A stretch of 64,000 nt of DNA. It comes from Balneolaceae bacterium UBA7797 (GTDB taxonomy: Bacteria; Bacteroidota; Rhodothermia; Balneolales; Balneolaceae). This document shows, piece by piece, positions 55,301 to 64,000 of the stretch (position 1 is the first letter of the stretch; the number at the start of each line of letters is the position of its first letter). The DNA lies in NCBI GenBank assembly GCA_002480645.1, contig DLCN01000016.1, positions 62,001 to 126,000 of the forward strand, written 5' to 3'. Below the pieces are notes generated by a model, which saw nothing but the letters and a program-made list of their open reading frames with translations, made no database searches and had not been told where the DNA came from. A program made the translations under genes and the position numbers.

Positions 55301-57031
55301 CTATCGTCTACGATTATCTCTGATAAACTGATTGTCAGCTTCGGTTGATCGGTTCATCTTTTTGATGATCACACTCTGATTAACATGAGTTTTGTTAAAA
55401 CGAACAGGGACACTTAAACCATAAAAATTATTGATGTCTTTAAGTGCATCTCTGAGTAATGCGGGATTCTTAACATTTCTAAGAGTATTCAATGTGATGT
55501 TAGCTACATCATAACCGATAAATGCAAATTCATTAGGTGTAGTCCCAAATCTCACTCTGAAATTGGATATAAAGTTCCGTGTCCGACTTAAAGAGGTATC
55601 TACATTAAATGATTCGGTGTAGTATAAATTGGAATCTTTAAGTCTTCGGCTTTCAAGATCCACACTTTTCCATTCTTCCGATCCAAAAATATCTACGCTA
55701 CTTCTCATAGCTTCCAGATCTGTTAACATCGATTCGATCAATGTTTGTGCGATCGAACCTGTAAAAGGAGCATAAACTGCATCAACCATTACTACACTGT
55801 CTTCCGGGTCAGTAGTGAAATATTGAGTAAAGTCGACAATATCATATCCATTTTCTTCCAGATCCTCTTCAAAATAATACTGAATAAAGCCTCCAAGGCG
55901 CTGTACTTCGTGTCTGAATGCTCTTGCTGCAGGTGCTCCTAAAGATCCTTGCTCAGCAAGTACAGCTAATGTATCATAGCCCAAAGTATTAATTGCATAT
56001 TGAGCCATTTTAGTACCTTGTGCTTCGAAAGTAGGGTTGATCTGAAATACATAATCATTATACAGATCCAGACTATCAGCATTAGCTAGTGGCAGGATCA
56101 TGGGCACGTGATATGATTCTGCCAGATTTGAAAATTCTTTTGCCTTATCAGAAAACAGAGGACCCAGGATCACATCTACATTCTCTTTCCAAACCAATTC
56201 ACTAACAATAGCTTCGGAAGATTTGGATTGATTGGTAGGATTGTAATGTATAAATGCCTTTGATTTACTATTGGTACTGTTGAATTCTTCAACAGCGAGT
56301 TGAATACCTAAGTACAAATTTTGTGGGATATCATATTCCGGAGTTGATATATCGAACTCTGGAAGTACTACTCCAATATTATAGGATAGTCCATCAGGAG
56401 CCAGCCGAACAATATTCGGAGTATAATTCTGATTATAACTAACAGGATCGCTGAGACGGTTCTCAAACTCATTGATCCTATTTGGATCGTAATCACCCGC
56501 TACTTCTTTTAGTAATTCAACAAGAGCAATTGCACTTTGGTAATTAACCTGACCAATTGCACTTTCAATAATATCATATCGGACCTGATCAAAATTAGTT
56601 TGATTAAATACAGCTCTTCGTTCGTCTATAGTGAGGAAAGTGATCACTTTATCATAGAGCGGCATTGCCGACATTGATGCTGAAGTGATCGGTTTTGAAT
56701 TGCTGAGTTCAAATAACAGGTCTAATGCGTTGGAATAATCACCAAGTCTAAATGAGGCTATGGCATTGGTATAGATTGCCTCATGTAGAATATCAACAGG
56801 GTCTGAAGCAGAAATAGACGTTAATGCTTTCGTTGCCTGAATAGGGCGATCAAGAGCTAACAGACTTTTTCCTGCAAACAAAGTTGCTTCGGGGGTATTT
56901 ATCTTCTGAAAGATCTGAAGTGCCCGTTCGTAATCTCCCTGCTCATATAAAGTCAGTCCACTTTGAAATGATTGGGAGAATCCTGCAATGGTTAATAACA
57001 GAAAAGTAATTGTCAGTGAAAGTTTTTTCAT
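55301..57031 (-). CDS. Periplasmic ligand-binding protein with TPR-like N-terminus (LpoA/LivK type)
   Basis: 576 aa. Signal peptide to about residue 19, helical repeats to about 150 (FQSGLTLYEQGDYERALQIFQKI is TPR-like), then a type I periplasmic-binding fold from about 215 (YNIGVVLPEF, GPLFSDKAKEFSNLAESYHVPMILPLANAD). Domain order resembles LpoA, an activator of penicillin-binding proteins; a branched-chain amino-acid sensor is the other option. Facing mltG, so a cell-wall role is attractive but inferred. Confidence 0.8.
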   Translation of the reverse strand: MKKLSLTITFLLLTIAGFSQSFQSGLTLYEQGDYERALQIFQKINTPEATLFAGKSLLALDRPIQATKALTSISASDPVDILHEAIYTNAIASFRLGDYSNALDLLFELSNSKPITSASMSAMPLYDKVITFLTIDERRAVFNQTNFDQVRYDIIESAIGQVNYQSAIALVELLKEVAGDYDPNRINEFENRLSDPVSYNQNYTPNIVRLAPDGLSYNIGVVLPEFDISTPEYDIPQNLYLGIQLAVEEFNSTNSKSKAFIHYNPTNQSKSSEAIVSELVWKENVDVILGPLFSDKAKEFSNLAESYHVPMILPLANADSLDLYNDYVFQINPTFEAQGTKMAQYAINTLGYDTLAVLAEQGSLGAPAARAFRHEVQRLGGFIQYYFEEDLEENGYDIVDFTQYFTTDPEDSVVMVDAVYAPFTGSIAQTLIESMLTDLEAMRSSVDIFGSEEWKSVDLESRRLKDSNLYYTESFNVDTSLSRTRNFISNFRVRFGTTPNEFAFIGYDVANITLNTLRNVKNPALLRDALKDINNFYGLSVPVRFNKTHVNQSVIIKKMNRSTEADNQFIRDNRRR

Positions 57032-57088
57032 TCAGCAATAATTATAAGTTCTATGGCTCTAACCTGATCGGTAGAAAAAAGTTCTCAA

Positions 57089-58636
57089 TCATTCCCATTC
57101 TATGGTCGCAGGTGGTTTTGAGCTGATATCATATACAACCCTGTTGATGCCCTTAATCTCATTAATGATACGATTAGATACATGAGCCAGGAATTCATAG
57201 GGTAGATGTGCCCAGTCTGCAGTCATCCCGTCGAGGCTTGTTACAGCTCGTAATGCGACCGTAAATTCATACGTTCGTTCATCACCCATCACGCCCACAC
57301 TTTGTACAGGTAGAAGCACTGCTAAAGCTTGCCACACATCGTTATATAGATGCTGAGCTTTAAGTTCGTCGATAAAGATCTTGTCGGCATCCCGCAAAAG
57401 GTCCAGTTTTTCTTTTCCAAGTTCGCCAATTACTCGTATTCCTAAACCGGGTCCCGGAAAAGGGTGCCTTGAAATAAAATGTTCAGGTATGCCTAATTCT
57501 CGACCAACTACCCGAACCTCATCCTTAAACAGTTCACGTACCGGTTCAATGAGATCGAGCTTCATCTTTTCCGGTAAGCCGCCAACATTATGATGAGATT
57601 TAATCGTTGCCGACGGCCCTTTGAAAGAAACGCTTTCTATTACATCAGGATATAGAGTGCCCTGAGCCAGATATTTAAATTCTGATTTACCGCCTATCTC
57701 TTCATCAAATACATCAATGAATGTGTTTCCGATGATCTTTCTTTTTTTCTCAGGATCTGAAACTCCCGTCAATCTGTCTAAAAACAGGGAAGAGGCATCA
57801 ACTCCTTTAACGGGTAAATGAAGGTCCCGCGTGTATAGATGTAATACATCCTCAAATTCATTTTTCCTGAGCAGTCCATTATCAACAAAAACACATTGTA
57901 GCTGGTCTCCAATTGCTTTGTGGATCAATGTAGCTACAACCGTTGAATCGACCCCGCCGGATAATGCACAAAGCACTTTATCATCGCCAACTTTTTTCCG
58001 AATGGCAGCAATTTGTTCGTCAATAAAAGAAGCTGCAGTCCAGTCTCCACTTAATCCGCAGATCTCTATCGCAAAATTTTTAAGTATTTGTTTTCCACAA
58101 TCGGTATGAGCCACTTCAGGGTGGAATTGGACACCATATATCTGATTTTCGAGGTGGCGAACAGCTGCTACTTCTGCATTGGCTGTATGACCAATGATCT
58201 CGAAAGAGGGAGGAAGCTCTTTAATATGATCGCCATGACTCATCCAGACAACAGAACCATCTTCAACCGACTTTAGCAGATCAGCTGAATTGTCAATAAT
58301 AAGATGAGCGCGGCCATATTCTCTTTTTTGAGCTTTTTCGACGCTACCAGGTATTTCTGTATGAGCAAGAAGTTGTAGCCCGTAGCATACTCCGAGTACC
58401 GGAATTCCCCAATCCAGTACTTCAGTTTGGAGATGTGGAGCTCCATCATCATTTACACTCATTGGTCCGCCTGATAGTATTACTCCCTTTGGCATTGGAG
58501 TTGTAACTTCAGTCAGATCAACGTTAAAAGGATGAATTTCACAATATATATTAAACTCTCTGAGCCGACGGGCGATCAGTTGAGTAAATTGGGAACCATA
58601 ATCTAAAATTAGAATCCATTCGCTGTGTCGGCTCAT
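57089..58636 (-). CDS. guaA: GMP synthase (glutamine-hydrolysing)
   Basis: 515 aa. Glutaminase domain: Cys84 (GVCYGLQ), His172 and Glu174 (QFHPEV). ATP-pyrophosphatase domain: PP-loop ALSGGVDST from about 224. C-terminal dimerisation region complete (ending TIEWE). Converts XMP to GMP. Follows gcvH after 18 bases at the end of the efp-accB-accC-gcvH run. Confidence 0.96.
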   Translation of the reverse strand: MSRHSEWILILDYGSQFTQLIARRLREFNIYCEIHPFNVDLTEVTTPMPKGVILSGGPMSVNDDGAPHLQTEVLDWGIPVLGVCYGLQLLAHTEIPGSVEKAQKREYGRAHLIIDNSADLLKSVEDGSVVWMSHGDHIKELPPSFEIIGHTANAEVAAVRHLENQIYGVQFHPEVAHTDCGKQILKNFAIEICGLSGDWTAASFIDEQIAAIRKKVGDDKVLCALSGGVDSTVVATLIHKAIGDQLQCVFVDNGLLRKNEFEDVLHLYTRDLHLPVKGVDASSLFLDRLTGVSDPEKKRKIIGNTFIDVFDEEIGGKSEFKYLAQGTLYPDVIESVSFKGPSATIKSHHNVGGLPEKMKLDLIEPVRELFKDEVRVVGRELGIPEHFISRHPFPGPGLGIRVIGELGKEKLDLLRDADKIFIDELKAQHLYNDVWQALAVLLPVQSVGVMGDERTYEFTVALRAVTSLDGMTADWAHLPYEFLAHVSNRIINEIKGINRVVYDISSKPPATIEWE

Positions 58637-58654
58637 AGTAATATGTGTGGGAGC

Positions 58655-59035
58655 TTAAGAAGTTATATCATCATATTCGTCAGCAGATAGAAGGTCTTCC
58701 AGTTGAGAAGCATCTGAAACCTTGATCTTTATCATCCAACCTTCTCCGTATGGGTCTTCATTCACTAATTCAGGATTATCTTCCAGAGCTTCATTTAACT
58801 CAGTGATCTCTCCATCTACCGGTGCATAAAGTTCAGATACTGTTTTTACAGCTTCAACAGTGCCAAAAGTTTCATCCTTGTCGAAATCAAAACCAACTTC
58901 TTCAAGTTCAACAAAAACGATATCACCTAACTCGCCCTGAGCAAACTCAGTAATTCCAACAGTAATGGTGCCATCACCATTATCTTTTACCCATTCGTGT
59001 TCGCGGGTATATTTAAGATCTGCAGGAGTGCTCAT
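58655..59035 (-). CDS. gcvH: Glycine cleavage system H protein
   Basis: 126 aa. Lipoyl carrier with Lys64 in [15 protein letters not shown]. Shuttles the methylamine arm of glycine between GcvP, GcvT and Lpd, none of which is in the window. It begins immediately after the accC stop. May also donate lipoate to other E2 subunits, as in some bacteria. Confidence 0.95.
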   Translation of the reverse strand: MSTPADLKYTREHEWVKDNGDGTITVGITEFAQGELGDIVFVELEEVGFDFDKDETFGTVEAVKTVSELYAPVDGEITELNEALEDNPELVNEDPYGEGWMIKIKVSDASQLEDLLSADEYDDITS

Positions 59036-60388
59036 TTATTTTTCCTCCGGATTAAATTTAAAAGATGTTTCAAGATATTTGGTAGATACAGAACCTTTGT
59101 TGAAGTTCGGATCATCCATTAGTTGAATATGGTATGGAATGGTTGTTTTAACCCCTTCAATGATAAATTCCTGGAGGGCTCTTCTCATTCTGTTGATCGC
59201 TTCTTCGCGTGTATTTGCTGTAACGATGAGTTTAGCGATCATAGAATCGTAAAAAGGAGGGATCCTGTAGCCGGAGTAGGCATGAGTGTCGAGACGTACT
59301 CCTTTACCACCCGGAGGATGGAATACGGTGATCTCGCCGGCAGACGGACGGAAATTATGTTCAGGATCTTCCGCATTGATCCGGCATTCGATCGAATGAC
59401 CTTCTATCTCTACAGTATATCCTTCAATATTATGACCAGCCGCTACTTTGATCTGTTCTTCGATCAGGTCGTATCCCGTTACTTCTTCTGTTACCGGATG
59501 TTCAACCTGAATTCGGGTATTCATTTCCATGAAGTAGAAATTCAGATCATCATCCACTAGGAATTCAACAGTTCCTGCTCCTTCATAGTTAACGGATAAA
59601 GCAGCATTCACTGCCGCATCACCCATACGCTTTCTAAGTTCGGGAGTCATTAATGGTGATGGAGCTTCTTCCAGGATCTTTTGATGGCGCCGTTGTAACG
59701 AACAATCTCGTTCCCCTAAAGCAACAGCATTCCCATGTTGATCCGCCAGAATCTGAATCTCAACGTGATGCGGATTCTGAACAAATCGTTCGATGTAAAC
59801 ATCTGGATTGTTGAACGCAGTTTCGGCTTCCTGTCGGCACATCTGATAGTTCTTTTTGAAATCGGAGGGCTCCATTACCACTCTCATGCCACGACCACCG
59901 CCCCCCGCAGAGGCTTTAATTATCAGTGGAAAACCGATATCCTTTGCAACTTCTTCAGCGTCCTCAAACGTAGATACAACCCCGTCACTTCCGGGAACAA
60001 CCGGCACCTTGTTTTTGATCATGGTAGCCTTAGCAGTCGCTTTGTCCCCCATAGAGTTGATAGCATCAGGTGAGGGGCCTATGAACTTGATATCATGTTC
60101 GCCGCATATTCTGGAAAACTCAGCATTTTCCGCCAGAAATCCATAACCGGGATGAATCGCTTCTGCATTTGTGATCTCAGCAGCTGCGAGTATACTCGGA
60201 ATTTTAAGATAACTTTCTTTACCTGCCGGAGGACCGATACAAACAGCCTCATCCGCAAATTTAACATGTAGGCTGTCAGCATCAGCGGTGGAATAGACCG
60301 CCACTGTTTTTATGCCAAGCTCCTTGCATGATCTAATGATCCTCAGGGCGATCTCACCCCGATTCGCAATCAATATTTTATTAAACAT
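59036..60388 (-). CDS. accC: Biotin carboxylase subunit of acetyl-CoA carboxylase
   Basis: 450 aa ATP-grasp enzyme; carboxylates biotin on AccB. Conserved [15 protein letters not shown] (ATP loop) and [13 protein letters not shown] motifs are present. Eleven bases after accB. Confidence 0.96.
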   Translation of the reverse strand: MFNKILIANRGEIALRIIRSCKELGIKTVAVYSTADADSLHVKFADEAVCIGPPAGKESYLKIPSILAAAEITNAEAIHPGYGFLAENAEFSRICGEHDIKFIGPSPDAINSMGDKATAKATMIKNKVPVVPGSDGVVSTFEDAEEVAKDIGFPLIIKASAGGGGRGMRVVMEPSDFKKNYQMCRQEAETAFNNPDVYIERFVQNPHHVEIQILADQHGNAVALGERDCSLQRRHQKILEEAPSPLMTPELRKRMGDAAVNAALSVNYEGAGTVEFLVDDDLNFYFMEMNTRIQVEHPVTEEVTGYDLIEEQIKVAAGHNIEGYTVEIEGHSIECRINAEDPEHNFRPSAGEITVFHPPGGKGVRLDTHAYSGYRIPPFYDSMIAKLIVTANTREEAINRMRRALQEFIIEGVKTTIPYHIQLMDDPNFNKGSVSTKYLETSFKFNPEEK

Positions 60389-60399
60389 ATTGCCTTGAT

Positions 60400-60873
60400 T
60401 TAATCTTTCTGAATGATGAATAGTGGCTGATCGAATTCAACCGGGGTACCGTCAGATACAACGATCTGCTTAACGGTGCCAGAGAATTCTGCCTCTATTT
60501 CATTCATAATTTTCATGGCTTCAATAATGCAAAGTGTTTGACCTTTCGTAACTTTATCGCCTTCTTTAACAAAGGCATCGGCATCAGGGGATGGGGAACG
60601 ATAAAAAGTACCTACAATCGGGGCCTTCACTGTTTCTCCGGATGCAGTGGCTGGAGCAGACTCAGATGTGGTCGCTTCAACCGGAGCGGTGGCTTGTGCC
60701 GGAGCTGCCGGAGCAGATGCTGCAGCAACCGGTGCCGAGTTAGTGTAAGTTACCTGTTCAACATCGGGGCTTTTTTTAACCTTAATCTTAAAATCGCCTT
60801 CCTCAATTGATACTTCATTTACTTCGCTATCTGCAATTAAATCAAGAATATTCTTTACTAGTTTTAAATCCAT
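60400..60873 (-). CDS. accB: Biotin carboxyl carrier protein of acetyl-CoA carboxylase
   Basis: 157 aa. Biotinyl Lys121 in [14 protein letters not shown]; an Ala/Pro/Thr-rich linker (about 45-80) separates the short N-terminal AccC-binding part from the biotinyl domain. Eight bases after efp. Confidence 0.95.
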   Translation of the reverse strand: MDLKLVKNILDLIADSEVNEVSIEEGDFKIKVKKSPDVEQVTYTNSAPVAAASAPAAPAQATAPVEATTSESAPATASGETVKAPIVGTFYRSPSPDADAFVKEGDKVTKGQTLCIIEAMKIMNEIEAEFSGTVKQIVVSDGTPVEFDQPLFIIQKD

Positions 60874-60881
60874 AACAGTGT

Positions 60882-61451
60882 TTATTTAGCTCGTTCTAGA
60901 TAAGTTCCGGTTCGGGTATCAACTCGGATTTTTTCACCTTCGTTAATAAACAAAGGAACATTGACGGTTGCTCCCGATTCTAATTTTGCCGGTTTGGAAC
61001 CGCCTTGTGCGGTATCACCTTTCACACCCGGATCAGTTTGTTCTACGGTTAATGTTAAATGATCTGGTGGTTCGGCGTAAAGTACCTGTTCGTCATCTGC
61101 ATTAAATAACACGCTGCAAACTTGTCCTTCGATCAGGTAATCTTTTCGCTCAACCTGATGTTCCGCAATCGGGATCTGTTCGTAGGTTTCATTATTCATG
61201 AAATAGTACATGTTGCCATCAACATAAAGAAATTGGTATTCGCGATTTTCTACACGTACTTCTTCGCTGTTTTCACCAGAACGCCATGTTTTATCGATAT
61301 TTTTCCCGTTTACGATGCCCTTTAGTTTAGTTCGGACAAATGCGGGGCCTTTTCCAGGCTTAACATGTTGAAATTCTGTAATAGAATATAATTCTCCGTC
61401 AATATTCAGAACCATTCCGTTTCTGAAGTCGGAGGTAGAAACTTTTGCCAT
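60882..61451 (-). CDS. efp: Elongation factor P
   Basis: 189 aa. KOW/OB domains with the tip loop [15 protein letters not shown]; Lys34 is the residue modified in E. coli. Relieves ribosome stalling at polyproline. First gene of efp-accB-accC-gcvH, with guaA likely reading on. Confidence 0.95.
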   Translation of the reverse strand: MAKVSTSDFRNGMVLNIDGELYSITEFQHVKPGKGPAFVRTKLKGIVNGKNIDKTWRSGENSEEVRVENREYQFLYVDGNMYYFMNNETYEQIPIAEHQVERKDYLIEGQVCSVLFNADDEQVLYAEPPDHLTLTVEQTDPGVKGDTAQGGSKPAKLESGATVNVPLFINEGEKIRVDTRTGTYLERAK

Positions 61452-61477
61452 TAATTAGTTCTCCGTTATTAGTTGCG

Positions 61478-61508
61478 CAAAAATACAGCGCCTTGTTTTC
61501 GATAACAA
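61478..61508 (-). promoter_or_regulatory. Promoter of the efp-acc operon
   Basis: Minus strand: TTG (61508-61506), 20 bases, TATTTTTG (61485-61478), an exact TAnnTTTG. The start would be about 20 bases before the efp ATG. A palindrome CTTGTT (61492-61497) / AACAAG (61504-61509) overlaps the TTG box and could be an operator. Confidence 0.5.
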
Positions 61509-61534
61509 GTTATTTAACTGAATTTGATCTGTGT

Positions 61535-62902
61535 TTAGAAGATGCCAATCATTTGAATGAGGGTATATAAAATTGCCAGTGGACAAATGTATTTGATAAA
61601 TACCGGCCACACCTTCGCAAACAGACTTTCTTTTATCCCTGCAAATCCATGAGACATTTCCTCCAGTGCATTATCCGTTTTCCAGATATAGGCAATGAAT
61701 ACGGAAATAAGGAAGCCACCAGCCGGTAATCCGATATTGTTAAATACGATCACAAAATAATCAATGAAATCCGGACGGAAAGCGATCACCATAGAGATAG
61801 CTAAGATCCCGAGTCCGATCGTCCAGGCCGATTTTTTTCTCGTAACGTTATATTCATCTATAGCATAAGAGACGGGTACTTCTAGTAATGAGATGGTGGA
61901 AGTTAATGCAGCAATGCTCAATAACAGGAAGAAGGTAACCCCAAAGATCACTCCGATCGTACCCATACTATGGAAGAGGGCAGGAAGCACCGTAAATACA
62001 AGTGTGGTACTATCTATTAGCTGACCGGAATCTTTGAAGATCTCTACACCATTTGATTGAGCAAGATACATGGCCGGGATGATCAATAATCCGGCAAGGA
62101 AAGCGATCCCTACATCGGCCAGAGTTACAAATGCCGCAGCCTGTGGAATATTCTCTTTTTTACTCAGATAAGAACCGTAAGTAATGAGTGCCCCCATGCC
62201 AAGAGATAATGAGAAGAAGGATTGCCCCATTGCAGAGAAGATCAGATCGCTATCGATGAGGCTAAAGTCCGGTAACAGATACGCAACAATACCCTCAGAA
62301 CTTCCGGGTTGGAACAGTACATAGATGATCATAATCAGGAGAACGCCAATTAACAAAGGCATCATTGTTTTAGTGGCTCGTTCAATTCCTTCGCTTACAC
62401 CACCTGTAATGATCTTTATAGTGGCTAACATAAACACGGCGGCTACCAGGGCATTTTTAGATCCATTACCCACATCCTGAATCCAAACTGCGGCCTGATC
62501 TAAACCGATGGTATAAAAGATCTCTTCAAAAGCGTATCCAAAAGCCCAACCTGCAATTACAGTATAAAAAGACAGGATCATTACCCCGCAGATCACACCC
62601 CAAAGACCAACAAGAGGGAAGAATTTACTACTAGAGAGAGCTTTAAAAGCTCCAACAGGATTCTTTCCGGTTTTTCTACCAATCGTAATCTCAGCAACCA
62701 TTACCGGGAATCCGATCAAAAATGAAGTAAGCAGGTAGATGATCAAAAAAGCCGCGCCGCCGTTATCGGCAACCTGTGTGGGAAAGCCCCAAATATTCCC
62801 AAGACCTACCGCAGAACCGGCCGCTGCTAAAATAAATCCAAGTTTAGAATTCCATGAACCCCGATCGGTTGATGATGCTGATGCCAAAAGGTTATCCTCC
62901 AA
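61535..62902 (-). CDS. Sodium-dependent transporter, NSS family
   Basis: 455 aa, about 11 helices. GSAVGLGNIWGFP in helix 1 and AEITIGRKTGKNPVGAF after helix 2 are typical of the MhsT/LeuT-like bacterial group (11-helix type). Probably a sodium:amino-acid symporter. Shares only the fold with the transporter at 42030-43526. Ends 84 bases from the efp start. Confidence 0.9.
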   Translation of the reverse strand: MEDNLLASASSTDRGSWNSKLGFILAAAGSAVGLGNIWGFPTQVADNGGAAFLIIYLLTSFLIGFPVMVAEITIGRKTGKNPVGAFKALSSSKFFPLVGLWGVICGVMILSFYTVIAGWAFGYAFEEIFYTIGLDQAAVWIQDVGNGSKNALVAAVFMLATIKIITGGVSEGIERATKTMMPLLIGVLLIMIIYVLFQPGSSEGIVAYLLPDFSLIDSDLIFSAMGQSFFSLSLGMGALITYGSYLSKKENIPQAAAFVTLADVGIAFLAGLLIIPAMYLAQSNGVEIFKDSGQLIDSTTLVFTVLPALFHSMGTIGVIFGVTFFLLLSIAALTSTISLLEVPVSYAIDEYNVTRKKSAWTIGLGILAISMVIAFRPDFIDYFVIVFNNIGLPAGGFLISVFIAYIWKTDNALEEMSHGFAGIKESLFAKVWPVFIKYICPLAILYTLIQMIGIF

Positions 62903-62933
62903 AATTGTTGTTTAAAATAAGCGGGAAAATATT

Positions 62934-64000
62934 TTAAGCGTTACTCACACGCAACTTTCTAAGCAATACTCCTGAGGATGGAGCAACATTAAAGGTGTTT
63001 TTTATTGATTTGATGCCTTTAAAATCACAACTTTTTGCATCTGCTAACACCTGCCAGCTTCCCTGAGGAAGTACTATTTCATGAGCTAACTCTTTGTTTC
63101 CATTTAAAGAAATGAAATAATCGTATTGGTCTCCGGTGGATCTGCCATCAATAGAGAAAGTGATATGCAACGGATCTTTATAGACTTTAAAATTAATTTC
63201 TTCAGGCTGTGCTTTCCGAAGAGCAGGAGATTGTAACCTGATTTTGATAAGCTGTTGATAATAATTGAATAGGTCCCGATTCAATGAGATCTCTGAAAAA
63301 TTGAGCCAATTGGTCTCATTATCTTTGTTATAACTGTCATGATCTAATTTCCCGACATTTTTATCTTTATTGTCATGATCAACGATCAGTTTTGCGCGTG
63401 CCCATTCCTGACCCGCATGGATCATTGTAACTCCCTGACTCACAAAGAGAGACAGAGCTGCAAGCTTTGAAATGGCCATTTGTTGCTCATTCAGCTTGGT
63501 TACTTCATTTTTGTTTTTAAATGATTTGTTTCTGAGGTCTGGATTTAAAGCGAGTCGAATAAAATCTCCCAACGTATACCCATCATGACTCTCTATATAA
63601 TTTACTGAATGCTTGGAGGTATTGAATAAACCATGTTCCGCATTTTTTAATGTACCTCTGATAAAATTTTCAAGGGCAAAACGAGAGGTGCCGTGACTCC
63701 ATTCTCCTAAAAGTAATCCTTTATTTGAATAGGGGTCATAACCTTTGAATCCATTTCTGATCCGGTCATTCCAGGAGATCCAATTACGATCAGAAAATCC
63801 GGCTGGTTTATACTCACCTCCCCATGGTTCGGCGATCAGTATTGCATCCGGATTGATCTTTCTTGCTTCTTCTCTGATCATATCCACAGTTTCCCAATCA
63901 ATGATACCGGCAAGATCGAATCTGAACCCATCGATCTTAAATTCTTTCATCCAGTATTTCACGGATTCCACGATCAATTTGCGGGAATACTTTGCCGATG
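62934..64000 (-). CDS. Type I pullulanase / alpha-glucan debranching enzyme, start beyond the right edge
   Basis: The minus-strand frame is open to the window edge; 355 codons are visible and the C-terminus is complete. Nucleophile Asp is in DGFRFDLAG and the acid/base Glu in AEPWGG, GH13 motifs of type I pullulanases, followed by ESHDGYTL. It hydrolyses alpha-1,6 branches of pullulan, starch or glycogen. The usual N-terminal CBM48 domain would lie outside. The NSS transporter gene begins 31 bases downstream. Confidence 0.88.
   Translation of the reverse strand, partial: SAKYSRKLIVESVKYWMKEFKIDGFRFDLAGIIDWETVDMIREEARKINPDAILIAEPWGGEYKPAGFSDRNWISWNDRIRNGFKGYDPYSNKGLLLGEWSHGTSRFALENFIRGTLKNAEHGLFNTSKHSVNYIESHDGYTLGDFIRLALNPDLRNKSFKNKNEVTKLNEQQMAISKLAALSLFVSQGVTMIHAGQEWARAKLIVDHDNKDKNVGKLDHDSYNKDNETNWLNFSEISLNRDLFNYYQQLIKIRLQSPALRKAQPEEINFKVYKDPLHITFSIDGRSTGDQYDYFISLNGNKELAHEIVLPQGSWQVLADAKSCDFKGIKSIKNTFNVAPSSGVLLRKLRVSNA

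Noticed and set aside
1..64000. tRNA, rRNA, transposase, integrase, toxin-antitoxin or defence genes
   Set aside because: Looked for on both strands and in the gaps; none could be supported.

Overview
The window reads as a chromosomal segment of a moderately AT-rich, Gram-negative member of the Bacteroidota/Balneolota group (FCB superphylum). The clues are many lipoproteins with Bacteroidota-type lipoboxes, families largely typical of that group (DUF4837 lipoprotein, DUF2723 membrane protein, DUF4260), a secreted nuclease ending in an FQNYPNPFNP-type C-terminal sorting domain, and putative promoters of the TTG / TAnnTTTG kind rather than TTGACA / TATAAT. The sorting-domain wording is most like Balneolota (Balneola/Gracilimonas-type marine bacteria), but that placement is an inference. 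I see no tRNA, rRNA, insertion sequence, phage gene or CRISPR array; most of the window is ordinary core genome.

Region 1-9.8 kb: a partial lipoprotein gene on the minus strand, then a complete tryptophan operon on the plus strand, trpL-trpE-trpS-trpG-trpD-trpC-trpF-trpB-trpA plus a DUF4837 lipoprotein, closed by a strong terminator. Ahead of trpE is a well-formed transcription attenuator: a 24-codon leader with three consecutive Trp codons and three mutually exclusive hairpins. Tryptophanyl-tRNA synthetase is the second structural gene, so the enzyme that charges tRNA-Trp lies under control of the charging-sensing attenuator.

Region 9.8-20 kb: mostly minus-strand housekeeping and stress genes (amidase lipoprotein, AAC(6')-like acetyltransferase, SDR, RNase D, aldo/keto reductase, a 54-residue Pmp3-type peptide, RlmG-type rRNA methyltransferase, Dps), and divergently a GNAT/RimK-N/ATP-grasp three-domain fusion. 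Region 20-26.8 kb: thrA-thrB-thrC on the minus strand, followed co-directionally by a sensor kinase, an SGNH hydrolase and a methyltransferase. Upstream of thrA is a Thr/Ile-rich leader peptide whose stop codon lies in the loop of a GNRA-tetraloop hairpin, which suggests a second leader-controlled amino-acid operon.

Region 27-44 kb: sorted extracellular endonuclease, RNA methyltransferase, SlyD-like isomerase, YajQ, oxidoreductase, subtilase, DUF445, YbeY, a large DUF2723 protein and an NSS transporter. Region 44-50 kb: MsrB, a surface protein built from 16-residue repeats, a voltage-gated K+ channel, and an apparent operon csp-hypothetical-PagL-like deacylase-cyclophilin-channel. Region 50-55 kb: a receiver/histidine-kinase hybrid with a partner receiver protein behind a pair of 11-bp direct repeats, small membrane proteins, an HD hydrolase and MltG. 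Region 55-64 kb: an LpoA-like binding protein, guaA, then the tight chain efp-accB-accC-gcvH reading into guaA, an NSS transporter, and a type I pullulanase cut by the right edge.
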